64,000 nucleotides of DNA from Paenibacillus flagellatus. GTDB taxonomy: Bacteria; Bacillota; Bacilli; Paenibacillales; NBRC-103111. How positions within the stretch are numbered: position 1 is the stretch's first letter; every line of letters starts with the position of its first letter. Under the pieces are notes generated by a model that saw only the letters and a program-made list of their open reading frames with translations, was not told the origin of the DNA and ran no database searches. Below are positions 57,438 to 64,000 of the stretch, piece after piece. Where the stretch lies: NCBI RefSeq assembly GCF_003217775.1, contig NZ_QJVJ01000002.1:668268-732267 (forward strand). Direction: 5' to 3'. Position numbers and translations under genes: made by a program.

Positions 57438-57463
57438 CGCCTAGCGGCAAAGAAGCGAAAATG

Positions 57464-57489
57464 AAGCCGGCTCCGGGAGGGGCCGGCTT
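57464..57489. terminator. Bidirectional terminator
   Basis: AAGCCGGC/GCCGGCTT stem extended by CC/GG pairs, between the binding-protein gene and the convergent membrane-protein gene. Confidence 0.75.
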
Positions 57490-57510
57490 TGCCGATGCGC
57501 GGGGCGTTTT

Positions 57511-59421
57511 CTAGTGGTCCGACAAACGGAGCTCCAGCTCCGTCATACGGTTTTGGTTGAACGTATATAACATGGTAATGGGGCCGTGCGGGAACGGGAC
57601 GTCCAACCGGTACGATTCCGGAGCGTCGGAATCGGCTTCCGGCTTCGGGACGGAAGCCTTTCCCCCCGAACCATCGCCGGACGAAGGCAATTTGGCCGGG
57701 ACATAGGTCAGCTGCCCGCCGGTCTTGCTCAAGTAATCTAACGTTTCGAACAGCTCCGCCCCTTCGTACTGCCCGCGCAGCCGTTCCGTCCATTCCCGCT
57801 CCGTCATGTTCGGAACGGTCAGCTTGACGCCGCTCGCCTTCAAGCTATTCAATATTCGGACTACCATCGCGCCGTCCGCTTCCTGAAGCGCGACCGCAAG
57901 CGGCAAGTCCAACCGGTTGGGGCCGAAGGCGGCGTATTCGTTTTTGGCTTGGAGCATGTCGAAGACGTCATTCTTGCGCAAATCCCGGGCGAACCAATAA
58001 TACACGAAGTCGTCCGGATTCATTCGGCTCGCTTTCGGAACCGCATAACGCCCGTCGCGCGATAATCGGAACGAAGCCTCGGCTTCGAACCGGGAAGGGT
58101 GCTGCAGCACGAACAGATGACGGCCGTCCCCGCTAAGCGCCATTTCCACCGACAGCGGTTCTCTCGACGACTGGCGGAGGTTCGCGATTTCCGCAAATCC
58201 TCTGCGGCTCGAATAGTAGAAGGAGCCGTCCTCGCTTCGTTCCCGAACCAAGCGGAACAGTACCGTTTGCGTCGCGGGGACAGCTTCCGCATGATGAACG
58301 GACCCGCTGCCCGACCGGATCACCTTCTCGACGTCGACATCCCATACGACCGTAGCCGAACCGCGAATGTCGCCGGGACGTTTTCCATCGGACATATCCG
58401 GTAGCGATATGTCGATCCGATACGGCTTCGTCCCCCAAGAGTAACCGTCGTACCTGTAATCGGTAGCGGGCAAGACGGTGGAAAAGGCGCTGTAAAACGA
58501 CACGCCGGGAAGCGAAGCCGGCGGGCTTTGCACGATCCGCCCGATAGCGGCGGCCGGGTATCCCGTCGCGATCCATGCCCCGCAAGCCGGAAGCAGGACG
58601 ATCAAGACGGCGGCAATGCCGGTTCTCCATCTGGTCCTTTCGCCGGAAGGCGCATCGTGGGGAAATCGGACGACCGGCTCGCCGTTTTCCCGGAGCAGCT
58701 GTACGAACCGTCTCATGAACTCCGCCAGAAGACTCGTTCCGACCGTACTGTAGACGAGCAGCGCGAAGTAGTAGTCGAGCGGCTTCGGCAATGAAACGAC
58801 AGTGCTGACGATTCCCGTGACAAGCATGGCGAACAGCGCGAACGCCAGCATTCGCCGGAAGATGAACCGGAATACCCGAGGGGCGGCCGTCATCGCCCAC
58901 GAAAAGGAGCTGTCGTAGAGGACGACCAAGTAAGGGGCCGGCGAAAAGACGTACACTCCGATCGCGGCGACTAACGTAAGCGGTCCGATGACAGGAAACA
59001 GCGAAACGGCGCAAAACGTAATCAACAGCTGGAAGGCGGTCCATTGCGCCATCGGCTTGAAATATCGGCGTCCGTAGACGCGAAGAGGTGCGGCCGGTTC
59101 GCGCAGGACCGCGCCTTTCAACGCCCCGAGATAGACCGCTCTCGCGTAGCTTTGCACGAGCCACGTAACGGCCAAGAAAATGGCGGACGGGGCGAAGCTC
59201 GGATCGTTCGTTTTCAGGTACGAATACGGCATGTTCAAATCGGACAAGGCGGGCATCCACATCGGCAATACCGCGCGGAATGCCGGCTGACCGCTCTCCG
59301 GACCGCCTCCGCCGAGCGATATCGAAAGCGGGAACGTTAACCCGAAATACGCGCCGATGACGGTCAAGATCGTTAACAGCAGCTCCGACAGCATGACGAT
59401 CACGATACATTTGGCGTACAT
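57511..59421 (-). CDS. Large membrane protein of unknown function
   Basis: 636 residues. About six or seven hydrophobic segments in the first 300 residues, resembling a YIP1/GDPD-membrane-type bundle (PYLVVLYDSSFSWAM, GTSLLAEFMRRFVQLL), and a large extracytoplasmic C-terminal domain from about 310 with many beta strands (YSWGTKPYRIDISLPDM, GSFYYSSRRGFAEIAN) and a disordered Ser/Gly linker near 595. No known catalytic motif seen. The start has only a weak GGGGG element upstream. Single gene. Confidence 0.7.
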   Translation of the reverse strand: MYAKCIVIVMLSELLLTILTVIGAYFGLTFPLSISLGGGGPESGQPAFRAVLPMWMPALSDLNMPYSYLKTNDPSFAPSAIFLAVTWLVQSYARAVYLGALKGAVLREPAAPLRVYGRRYFKPMAQWTAFQLLITFCAVSLFPVIGPLTLVAAIGVYVFSPAPYLVVLYDSSFSWAMTAAPRVFRFIFRRMLAFALFAMLVTGIVSTVVSLPKPLDYYFALLVYSTVGTSLLAEFMRRFVQLLRENGEPVVRFPHDAPSGERTRWRTGIAAVLIVLLPACGAWIATGYPAAAIGRIVQSPPASLPGVSFYSAFSTVLPATDYRYDGYSWGTKPYRIDISLPDMSDGKRPGDIRGSATVVWDVDVEKVIRSGSGSVHHAEAVPATQTVLFRLVRERSEDGSFYYSSRRGFAEIANLRQSSREPLSVEMALSGDGRHLFVLQHPSRFEAEASFRLSRDGRYAVPKASRMNPDDFVYYWFARDLRKNDVFDMLQAKNEYAAFGPNRLDLPLAVALQEADGAMVVRILNSLKASGVKLTVPNMTEREWTERLRGQYEGAELFETLDYLSKTGGQLTYVPAKLPSSGDGSGGKASVPKPEADSDAPESYRLDVPFPHGPITMLYTFNQNRMTELELRLSDH

Positions 59422-59544
59422 GAAGACCCCCGGAATTTTGGTGTCAAAAGGCTTTTCGAGCTTTACCTTAAAGAGATGCGCCGAAGGTTGGAAATGTTTC
59501 GATAAGGGTGGGAATATTATCCTTCAACCATTCCAACAAATGAG

Positions 59545-59575
59545 TGTACAGGCCCGAGGCGGGATGCTCTATAAT
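59545..59575 (+). promoter_or_regulatory. Promoter of the prenyltransferase operon
   Basis: TATAAT (59570-59575) with TGTACA 19 nt upstream; about 48 bp before the start codon. Confidence 0.55.
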
Positions 59576-59622
59576 AAAAGCGGGACTTTTCGATAATGAT
59601 ATGGCCCGGAGAGGATGCCGAC

Positions 59623-60543
59623 ATGAATACTTGGCACATGTGGATGAAAGCTTCCCGTTCCCGGGTATTGCCCGTCATGATCATCCCGGTCGCACTCGGC
59701 GCATTGGGCGCCTGCGCCTGGAACGGGACGTTTCGTCCGATATTGTTTCTCGTTACGCTGCTCGGCGCGGCGTGCGCGCATTTATTCTCGAACATGATCA
59801 ACGACCTGTGGGATTTTCGCAACGGAGTCGACGTCGCCGCGAAAGAGACGGCGGCCGCGATTTCGACGAACTCCGGCTTCTTGGCGGGCGGGACGATTTC
59901 GGAGAAGGCGTTCGGATGGGCGACTTGGACGTTTTTCTTTGCGGCGGCCGCGTGCGGCGTCGCAGTCAGCTTGTACAGCGGCTTTTGGGCGATCGCCTTC
60001 GGCGCGCTCGGCGGCTTGATCGCTTATTTTTACGTGGCGCCGCCGATCAAGTTCGGCTACCGGGGGAAGGGGTACAGCGAAATCGCGATCTTGCTGTCCT
60101 TCGGCATTTTGCCGGTGATGGGAGCTTATTACGTGCAGACACAGCAGTTCGGCTATCGCCCATTTCTGCTTTCGCTGCCGATCGGGCTGTTGACGACGCT
60201 CATTTTGTTCAACCACCACTTCTTGCATTGGGAGGCGGACAAACGGGCGGGCAAACGGACGCTGGTCGTCGTCTGGGGAGAGCGACGTGCGCTCGTTTTC
60301 TCGAGATGGCTTGCGATCTTGAGCTACGCTTCGCTTGCCGTCTGCGTAGCCGTGCAGGCGCTGCCTTGGTACGCGCTGTTCGCCGCGGCGACGGCGGTTC
60401 CGCTGTTCCGCGTATACGGGACGCTGCGGAACGAGAACGAATCGCGGGCCTATTTGCCGCTTATGGGCGCGTCCTTGAAAGCGTCGGTGCGGAGCGGAGC
60501 GATCATGGCGCTCGCGCTTTTGCTGCAAGGGCTGATCCGGTAG
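59623..60543 (+). CDS. UbiA-family prenyltransferase (MenA-like)
   Basis: 306 residues, about nine membrane helices. Both Asp-rich motifs are present: NDLWDFRNGVD (60-70) and DKRAGKRTLVVVWG. The first is NDxxD, the second Dxx-GKRT, as in 1,4-dihydroxy-2-naphthoate octaprenyltransferases, which make demethylmenaquinone. The pairing with a DUF6081-like gene rather than men genes makes a different aromatic acceptor possible. Start ATG 59623 follows GGAGAGGA. Confidence 0.85.
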   Translation: MNTWHMWMKASRSRVLPVMIIPVALGALGACAWNGTFRPILFLVTLLGAACAHLFSNMINDLWDFRNGVDVAAKETAAAISTNSGFLAGGTISEKAFGWATWTFFFAAAACGVAVSLYSGFWAIAFGALGGLIAYFYVAPPIKFGYRGKGYSEIAILLSFGILPVMGAYYVQTQQFGYRPFLLSLPIGLLTTLILFNHHFLHWEADKRAGKRTLVVVWGERRALVFSRWLAILSYASLAVCVAVQALPWYALFAAATAVPLFRVYGTLRNENESRAYLPLMGASLKASVRSGAIMALALLLQGLIR

Positions 60544-60579
60544 AGGAACGACTATACCTCCAAGACGGGAGTGGATATC

Positions 60580-61308
60580 ATGGAAACGCAAAAAACGTTC
60601 GGCGACTTCCATACGATTTTGTCGGAAGGGGAAGTTTGGAAAATCGGCGGATTTCCGCTGCAGGACGGCACCTTCTGGTCGTACCGCGAGCCGGACGCCG
60701 TCGTCATCGTCCGCAACGGCATATTGTATGTACGGGCGCCGCTCAGCCGCAAGCACGACACCGTGCAAATACTCGACAACGCCAAGCATATGTACTATTC
60801 GGTGGAGGAGGTCGAGGTGCCGGAGTCGGGGGAAGTCAGCTTCGAGCTGGACATTCGCGCCCGCACGAGCCATACGGTTCCCGGCGATTTGTATGACGGC
60901 TACGTCTCGCTGAATTTGCTCGATTTCACGACGGGAGCCGCACTCGATTTTTTCGCCGGCAACGACAAGTACGCGAGCGTCTACGCGGTTCTGCCGTTTC
61001 CGGGCGTACACGTTCCGGAGACGGACAAGACGCGGTACTTTTGCATCTTCAAGGAAGATACGAACTTCAAGCCGCGCGACTTCAACACGTACCGGATTAC
61101 GTACAATCGGGGGGCGGACGAGGTCGTCTTTTATGTGAACGGCGAAGAGGTGCGTCGCGAGAAGGGCGTGCCGGTGAAGTTCAACCGGTTTACGATCGCG
61201 CTCGGCATAATGACGGAGAAGGATTTGACGCCGGAGGGCAGCGTATCCGTCCATGGCCAGACGGTGATCGGCGAATGGTCGCCGGTGAAAGTCACGATCA
61301 AGGAATAG
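60580..61308 (+). CDS. DUF6081-like protein
   Basis: 242 residues, soluble, beta-rich. The phrases WSYREPDAVVIVRNGILYVR, HDTVQILDNAKHMYYS, VSFELDIRAR and DLYDGYVSLNLLDFTTG match what I recall of DUF6081, a family with a concanavalin-like fold and no known function. GGGAG lies 8 nt before ATG 60580; probably cotranscribed with the prenyltransferase gene 36 nt upstream. Confidence 0.75.
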   Translation: METQKTFGDFHTILSEGEVWKIGGFPLQDGTFWSYREPDAVVIVRNGILYVRAPLSRKHDTVQILDNAKHMYYSVEEVEVPESGEVSFELDIRARTSHTVPGDLYDGYVSLNLLDFTTGAALDFFAGNDKYASVYAVLPFPGVHVPETDKTRYFCIFKEDTNFKPRDFNTYRITYNRGADEVVFYVNGEEVRREKGVPVKFNRFTIALGIMTEKDLTPEGSVSVHGQTVIGEWSPVKVTIKE

Positions 61309-61312
61309 GCGG

Positions 61313-61367
61313 AAAGGGCCGATTCGGCCGGGTGGATGGGCAACCCGGGCCGGATCGGCCCTTTTTT
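61313..61367. terminator. Bidirectional terminator
   Basis: AAAGGGCCGAT/ATCGGCCCTTT stem, T6 tract, inner GGCC/GGCC pairing, between convergent genes. Confidence 0.88.
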
Positions 61368-61375
61368 CGTATCGT

Positions 61376-62572
61376 TTACGGCATCCGTTGGTTCGGCGAA
61401 AGGTCCCGCTCGGGCGGGTATTTGACAACAGGCCATTTTTGCTTGCGCAAAGCGTCCATCAATTCGGGTCCGACATGCAACGTATTTTGGACGAGATCTT
61501 TGGGAGTCAGCGCCATCCACTGATTGAGCGAAACGTCGGCAAACCGGTCGCTCTTGAACATCTCCAAAAACCAGACGCTGGCGGAGCCCGTATTCTGAAT
61601 ATAGTGGCCGTAAGCGAACGGCACATAGCCGACGTCGCCGGCTCGATAGTCGAACGTTCGGGCCGTTCCTTGGGCGGCGAATACCGTCATTCGCGCTGTC
61701 CCGGACAGGTAGTATTGCCATTCGTCGTTGTTCGGATGCCAGTGCATCTCCCGCATGGCGCCCGGCTTCAGCTCTACGAGCGCCGCCGCAATCGCCGTGG
61801 AGATCGGAAAGTTGCTCGAATCGACGATGCGGACCGTTCCGCCGGGCGTCCGAATCGGCTCCTGGGCCAGCAGCCGGTGCGTAAAGCTTTTCGGTACGGC
61901 GCCGTAAGGGTCGGGAACGGCTTGGGATTCGATCGGTCCCGGCACTTGAGCCTGAAATATATACCGCTGCTCGTTCGGAATGTGGGCGAAGGCGCTCTCG
62001 GGGACGCCGAAGTTGGCCGCGAGTACGTCCTTCGGCGTATGGGCGAACCAGTCCGTGATCGAAAACGTGTTTATGTCGGAAAATTTGCCGTCGTCGAACA
62101 CGAGCAAAAACTCGCACCCTTCCTCCAGCCCTTGGATCGAGTGGGGAACGCCCGGGGGAAAATACCATAGGTCGCCCACCCCGACGTCGGCGATAAAGTT
62201 TCGCCCGTTCTGGTCGACCGCCGTAATGCGCGCCTTGCCGAGCAGGACGATCGCCCATTCCGCCTGCTGATGCCAGTGGAGCTCCCTTACTCCGCCGGGG
62301 GTCAGCCGCATGTTCACGCCGGACATGGTAGTGGCGACAGGCAGCTCCCGAACCGTCACCTCCCGGGACCAGCCGCCGTGGTTCAATTGCATATGCGTAT
62401 CGGAAAACGAAAACTTCATATTGGGGACGGTCCCGGCGTCGGTAACCGGAGGGACGAGAAGATCGGGGTTTTCCGCATCGCGCAATACGTCGCGGGGACC
62501 GAAATCGGTCGCTCCGGCCCCATCCTCGCGAATGGGCTGCGGGATGCTGGCGAACGTCGGTATCGTGTCCAT
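61376..62572 (-). CDS. Bicupin oxalate decarboxylase homologue with altered lid
   Basis: 398 residues, two cupin domains. Manganese ligands are complete in both: His99, His101, Glu105, His144 and His277, His279, Glu284, His323; Arg96 and Glu337 correspond to the conserved Arg92 and Glu333 of Bacillus OxdC. The N-terminal lid, SENS in OxdC (Ser161-Ser164), reads SDIN here (165-168), so the catalytic Glu162 is replaced by Asp. Activity may be decarboxylase, oxidase or neither. Conversion of oxalate to formate is the family reaction. Convergent with the DUF6081-like gene. Confidence 0.88.
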   Translation of the reverse strand: MDTIPTFASIPQPIREDGAGATDFGPRDVLRDAENPDLLVPPVTDAGTVPNMKFSFSDTHMQLNHGGWSREVTVRELPVATTMSGVNMRLTPGGVRELHWHQQAEWAIVLLGKARITAVDQNGRNFIADVGVGDLWYFPPGVPHSIQGLEEGCEFLLVFDDGKFSDINTFSITDWFAHTPKDVLAANFGVPESAFAHIPNEQRYIFQAQVPGPIESQAVPDPYGAVPKSFTHRLLAQEPIRTPGGTVRIVDSSNFPISTAIAAALVELKPGAMREMHWHPNNDEWQYYLSGTARMTVFAAQGTARTFDYRAGDVGYVPFAYGHYIQNTGSASVWFLEMFKSDRFADVSLNQWMALTPKDLVQNTLHVGPELMDALRKQKWPVVKYPPERDLSPNQRMP

Positions 62573-62675
62573 GCAGCACGCTCCTCTACGATCGTTGCGA
62601 CAGCTTCAGGCTGAGCACGCAAACAATGTATGCGGGCGGATGCGGATATATGTTGGAGGACGGGCGGCTTATCGC

Positions 62676-63362
62676 TTAATCGTCAAAGTCGCTGACGAAA
62701 TCGTCGAGGCTGCGGTCCGCTTTGCTTTGATTGCACAAGTGGCAAGCACAGACGCAGTTGACGGGCGTCGTATGGCCTCCCTTGGCCCGGGGCAGCAAAT
62801 GATCGATCGTATCCCCGTATTCGCCGCAAAAATGACAAGTGTAATTGTCACGCATCAATATATATTGGCGGAATTTTTTGTTCGTATAAATGCGCCGGAT
62901 CGTATGACGGTTCACGACGACGGCGGCATGCTCCAGCACGAGCGTGACGGCCGTTTCCAGATCGGTTTCCTGATACCAGCGGCGTCCTTTGTCGGTACGG
63001 CCGCGCATCCGGATAATGCCTTCCCGGGTCGGACGAAGCACGGAAGCTTCGGGCCCTTCGGGTCTTGGCGGCGGTTCGGGAAGCGGCTTCTTCGTTCTCT
63101 TTTTGGGAAGGGGGAGCGCGTCGTCTTCTTCCGGCACTCGTTCGGCCATCGGAGGTTCGATCGGAATGGCCGATGAATCGGCTTTTTGCAGCTTGCGGCA
63201 TTGCCGGCATGCGCCGCGTCGTGAAGCCTTCCCCGACCTTCTGCCGGTTCTGCGCAAAAAATCGGTTAGCGGCTTGGATTCTCCGCAGCGGGAGCATCGT
63301 TTGGTCGCGGGAGCGTCCCCGGACGTAAGTTCTTCGGGTGCCGTTCTCGGATCGGGGCCCAT
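62676..63362 (-). CDS. HNH endonuclease with N-terminal zinc-ribbon-like motif
   Basis: 228 residues. N-terminal CSRCGESKPLTDF...CRQCRK looks like a treble-clef/zinc-ribbon; a Pro/Lys-rich linker follows; the C-terminal HNH core is CHFCGEYGDTIDHLLPRAKG, then NCVCACHLCNQSK, with the structural CxxC pairs and catalytic DH. HNH proteins of this size act on DNA in restriction, repair or mobile-element contexts; none is indicated. Start at 63362 with GAGGTGG upstream. It is divergent from the rRNA operon. Confidence 0.88.
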   Translation of the reverse strand: MGPDPRTAPEELTSGDAPATKRCSRCGESKPLTDFLRRTGRRSGKASRRGACRQCRKLQKADSSAIPIEPPMAERVPEEDDALPLPKKRTKKPLPEPPPRPEGPEASVLRPTREGIIRMRGRTDKGRRWYQETDLETAVTLVLEHAAVVVNRHTIRRIYTNKKFRQYILMRDNYTCHFCGEYGDTIDHLLPRAKGGHTTPVNCVCACHLCNQSKADRSLDDFVSDFDD

Positions 63363-63396
63363 CTTGTCCACCTCAAGTTTTATTGTGCTATCTTGT

Positions 63397-63425
63397 ATTG
63401 TACCTAATAATACGGCTCCTGCAAA
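63397..63425 (-). promoter_or_regulatory. Promoter of the HNH gene
   Basis: Minus strand: TTTGCA, 17-nt spacer, TACAAT, 35 bp before the start codon. Confidence 0.5.
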
Positions 63426-63491
63426 CATGGCGGGTATGGCGGCAGACGTTTTCCGACCGGCGGCTTCCTGCCTTTTGGAGATCTTCGACAG

Positions 63492-63520
63492 TTGCATTTG
63501 GCGTCGAACCGTGATATATT
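63492..63520 (+). promoter_or_regulatory. rRNA promoter P1
   Basis: TTGCAT, 17-nt spacer, TATATT, with TG at the extended -10 position (TGATATATT). TTCCGGCC follows shortly after. Confidence 0.8.
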
Positions 63521-63583
63521 GTCATTCCGGCCGTCGATAAGACGCCGGCGATCGAAGGCGAGCGAAGCTGGTAAAACTTTCGC

Positions 63584-63613
63584 TTGCATCGGGAGAGCGA
63601 ATCATGGTATATT
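63584..63613 (+). promoter_or_regulatory. rRNA promoter P2
   Basis: TTGCAT, 18-nt spacer, TATATT, extended -10 (TGGTATATT), followed by TTCCGGCC; 92 bp after P1. Confidence 0.8.
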
Positions 63614-63678
63614 GGTTTTCCGGCCATCGAGAGATGATCGGCGGTGAGAGCGGACGAGCTTCTGGAAGAAGTTGTCGC

Positions 63679-63708
63679 TTGCATCGAAAGGCCAAAACGT
63701 GATATATT
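63679..63708 (+). promoter_or_regulatory. rRNA promoter P3
   Basis: TTGCAT, 18-nt spacer, TATATT, extended -10 (TGATATATT), followed by TTCCGGCC; 95 bp after P2. Confidence 0.82.
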
Positions 63709-63749
63709 GGTCTTCCGGCCGTTTGAGACAAGCGGTTCGGTGGAATACT

Positions 63750-63932
63750 GAAGCTTGTTCCTTGAAAACTGAACAACGAGCGTGCAAGTGCGGTCTCGCA
63801 AGAGACCACAACAAGTCAGTACGAATTGAGCAATCAGCTCTGAAATAAAAGGGAAACCTGAAAAAGGACAGTTTGATCCTCCGGATCAATCTCTCCAATT
63901 TCGTCGCCGGTTGATCGGAGAAGTTTCCCTCC
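63750..63932 (+). other. rRNA operon leader
   Basis: Contains the conserved CCTTGAAAACTGAACAAC block (antitermination/boxA-like region, about 63757-63776), a GGTCTC-GCAA-GAGACC tetraloop hairpin (63792-63807), a TTGATCC-TCC-GGATCAA hairpin (63873-63889) and, at 63884-63899, a stretch complementary to the 5' end of 16S. AGGGAAAC and GTTTCCCT (about 63849 and 63923) can pair as a local processing stem. Confidence 0.7.
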
Positions 63933-64000
63933 TTATTGGAGAGTTTGATCCTGGCTCAGGACGAACGCTGGCGGCGTGCCTAATACATGCAAGTCGAGCG
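63933..64000 (+). rRNA. rrs: 16S ribosomal RNA (5' end only)
   Basis: Starts with the universal GAGTTTGATCCTGGCTCAG, followed by ACGAACGCTGGCGGCGTGCC and AATACATGCAAGTCGAGCG. This matches the first about 68 nt of Bacillales 16S; the rest lies beyond the window. The 5' end is set by alignment with E. coli numbering. Confidence 0.97.

Overview
The window looks like chromosomal DNA of a GC-rich, endospore-type Firmicute of the Paenibacillaceae (Paenibacillus/Cohnella-like). Evidence: strong AAGGAGG-type ribosome binding sites with ATG, GTG and TTG starts; sigma-A type promoters; a YclNOPQ-like siderophore importer; a GltC-like regulator beside glutamate dehydrogenase; YesM/YesN and YesS-like regulators paired with LplB/LplC-type sugar importers; a KinA/KinE-type PAS kinase; and, at the right edge, a 16S rRNA gene with a Bacillus-type 5' end. 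Codon use and GC content look even throughout. I saw no IS element, prophage, tRNA or CRISPR array.

Layout. 1-5.2 kb: an AraC regulator fused to a siderophore-binding-type domain (cut by the window edge), two Fur boxes and a yclNOPQ-like ferric-siderophore ABC operon. 5.2-12 kb: a VOC protein, an 817-aa protein with an eCIS-cargo-type motif and a deaminase-like core, an ABC exporter pair and a MalY/PatB-type lyase. 12-25.5 kb: a five-PAS sensor kinase, methionine aminopeptidase, a GDSL esterase, a TIM-barrel isomerase, a lipoprotein, a secreted protein, glutamate dehydrogenase with a GltC-like regulator, a GH26-like lipoprotein and an MFS exporter.

25.7-46.4 kb is a Gram-positive polysaccharide-utilisation locus. 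A YesM/YesN two-component pair precedes a binding-protein-dependent importer (two permeases and a lipoprotein). These are followed by a sialidase-like propeller, a 1317-aa secreted beta-helix protein, two paralogous putative glycosidases of a family I do not recognise, a GH36 alpha-galactosidase, a small secreted protein and an AraC regulator whose receiver domain is nearly gone. A GH43/GH32-like propeller enzyme is divergent at the left end. A C-terminal accessory module is shared by three proteins of the locus.

46.4-50.8 kb: a glutamate-1-semialdehyde-aminotransferase-like gene is divergent from SDR, IclR and Gfo/Idh genes. The two promoters carry the same composite operator in mirror orientation. 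51-57.4 kb: a second importer (YesS-like membrane regulator, two permeases, binding protein). 57.5-63.4 kb: a large membrane protein, a UbiA/MenA-type prenyltransferase, a DUF6081-like protein, a bicupin oxalate decarboxylase homologue with an altered active-site lid, and an HNH nuclease. 63.4 kb to the end: the rRNA operon leader with three tandem extended -10 promoters and the first bases of 16S rRNA.
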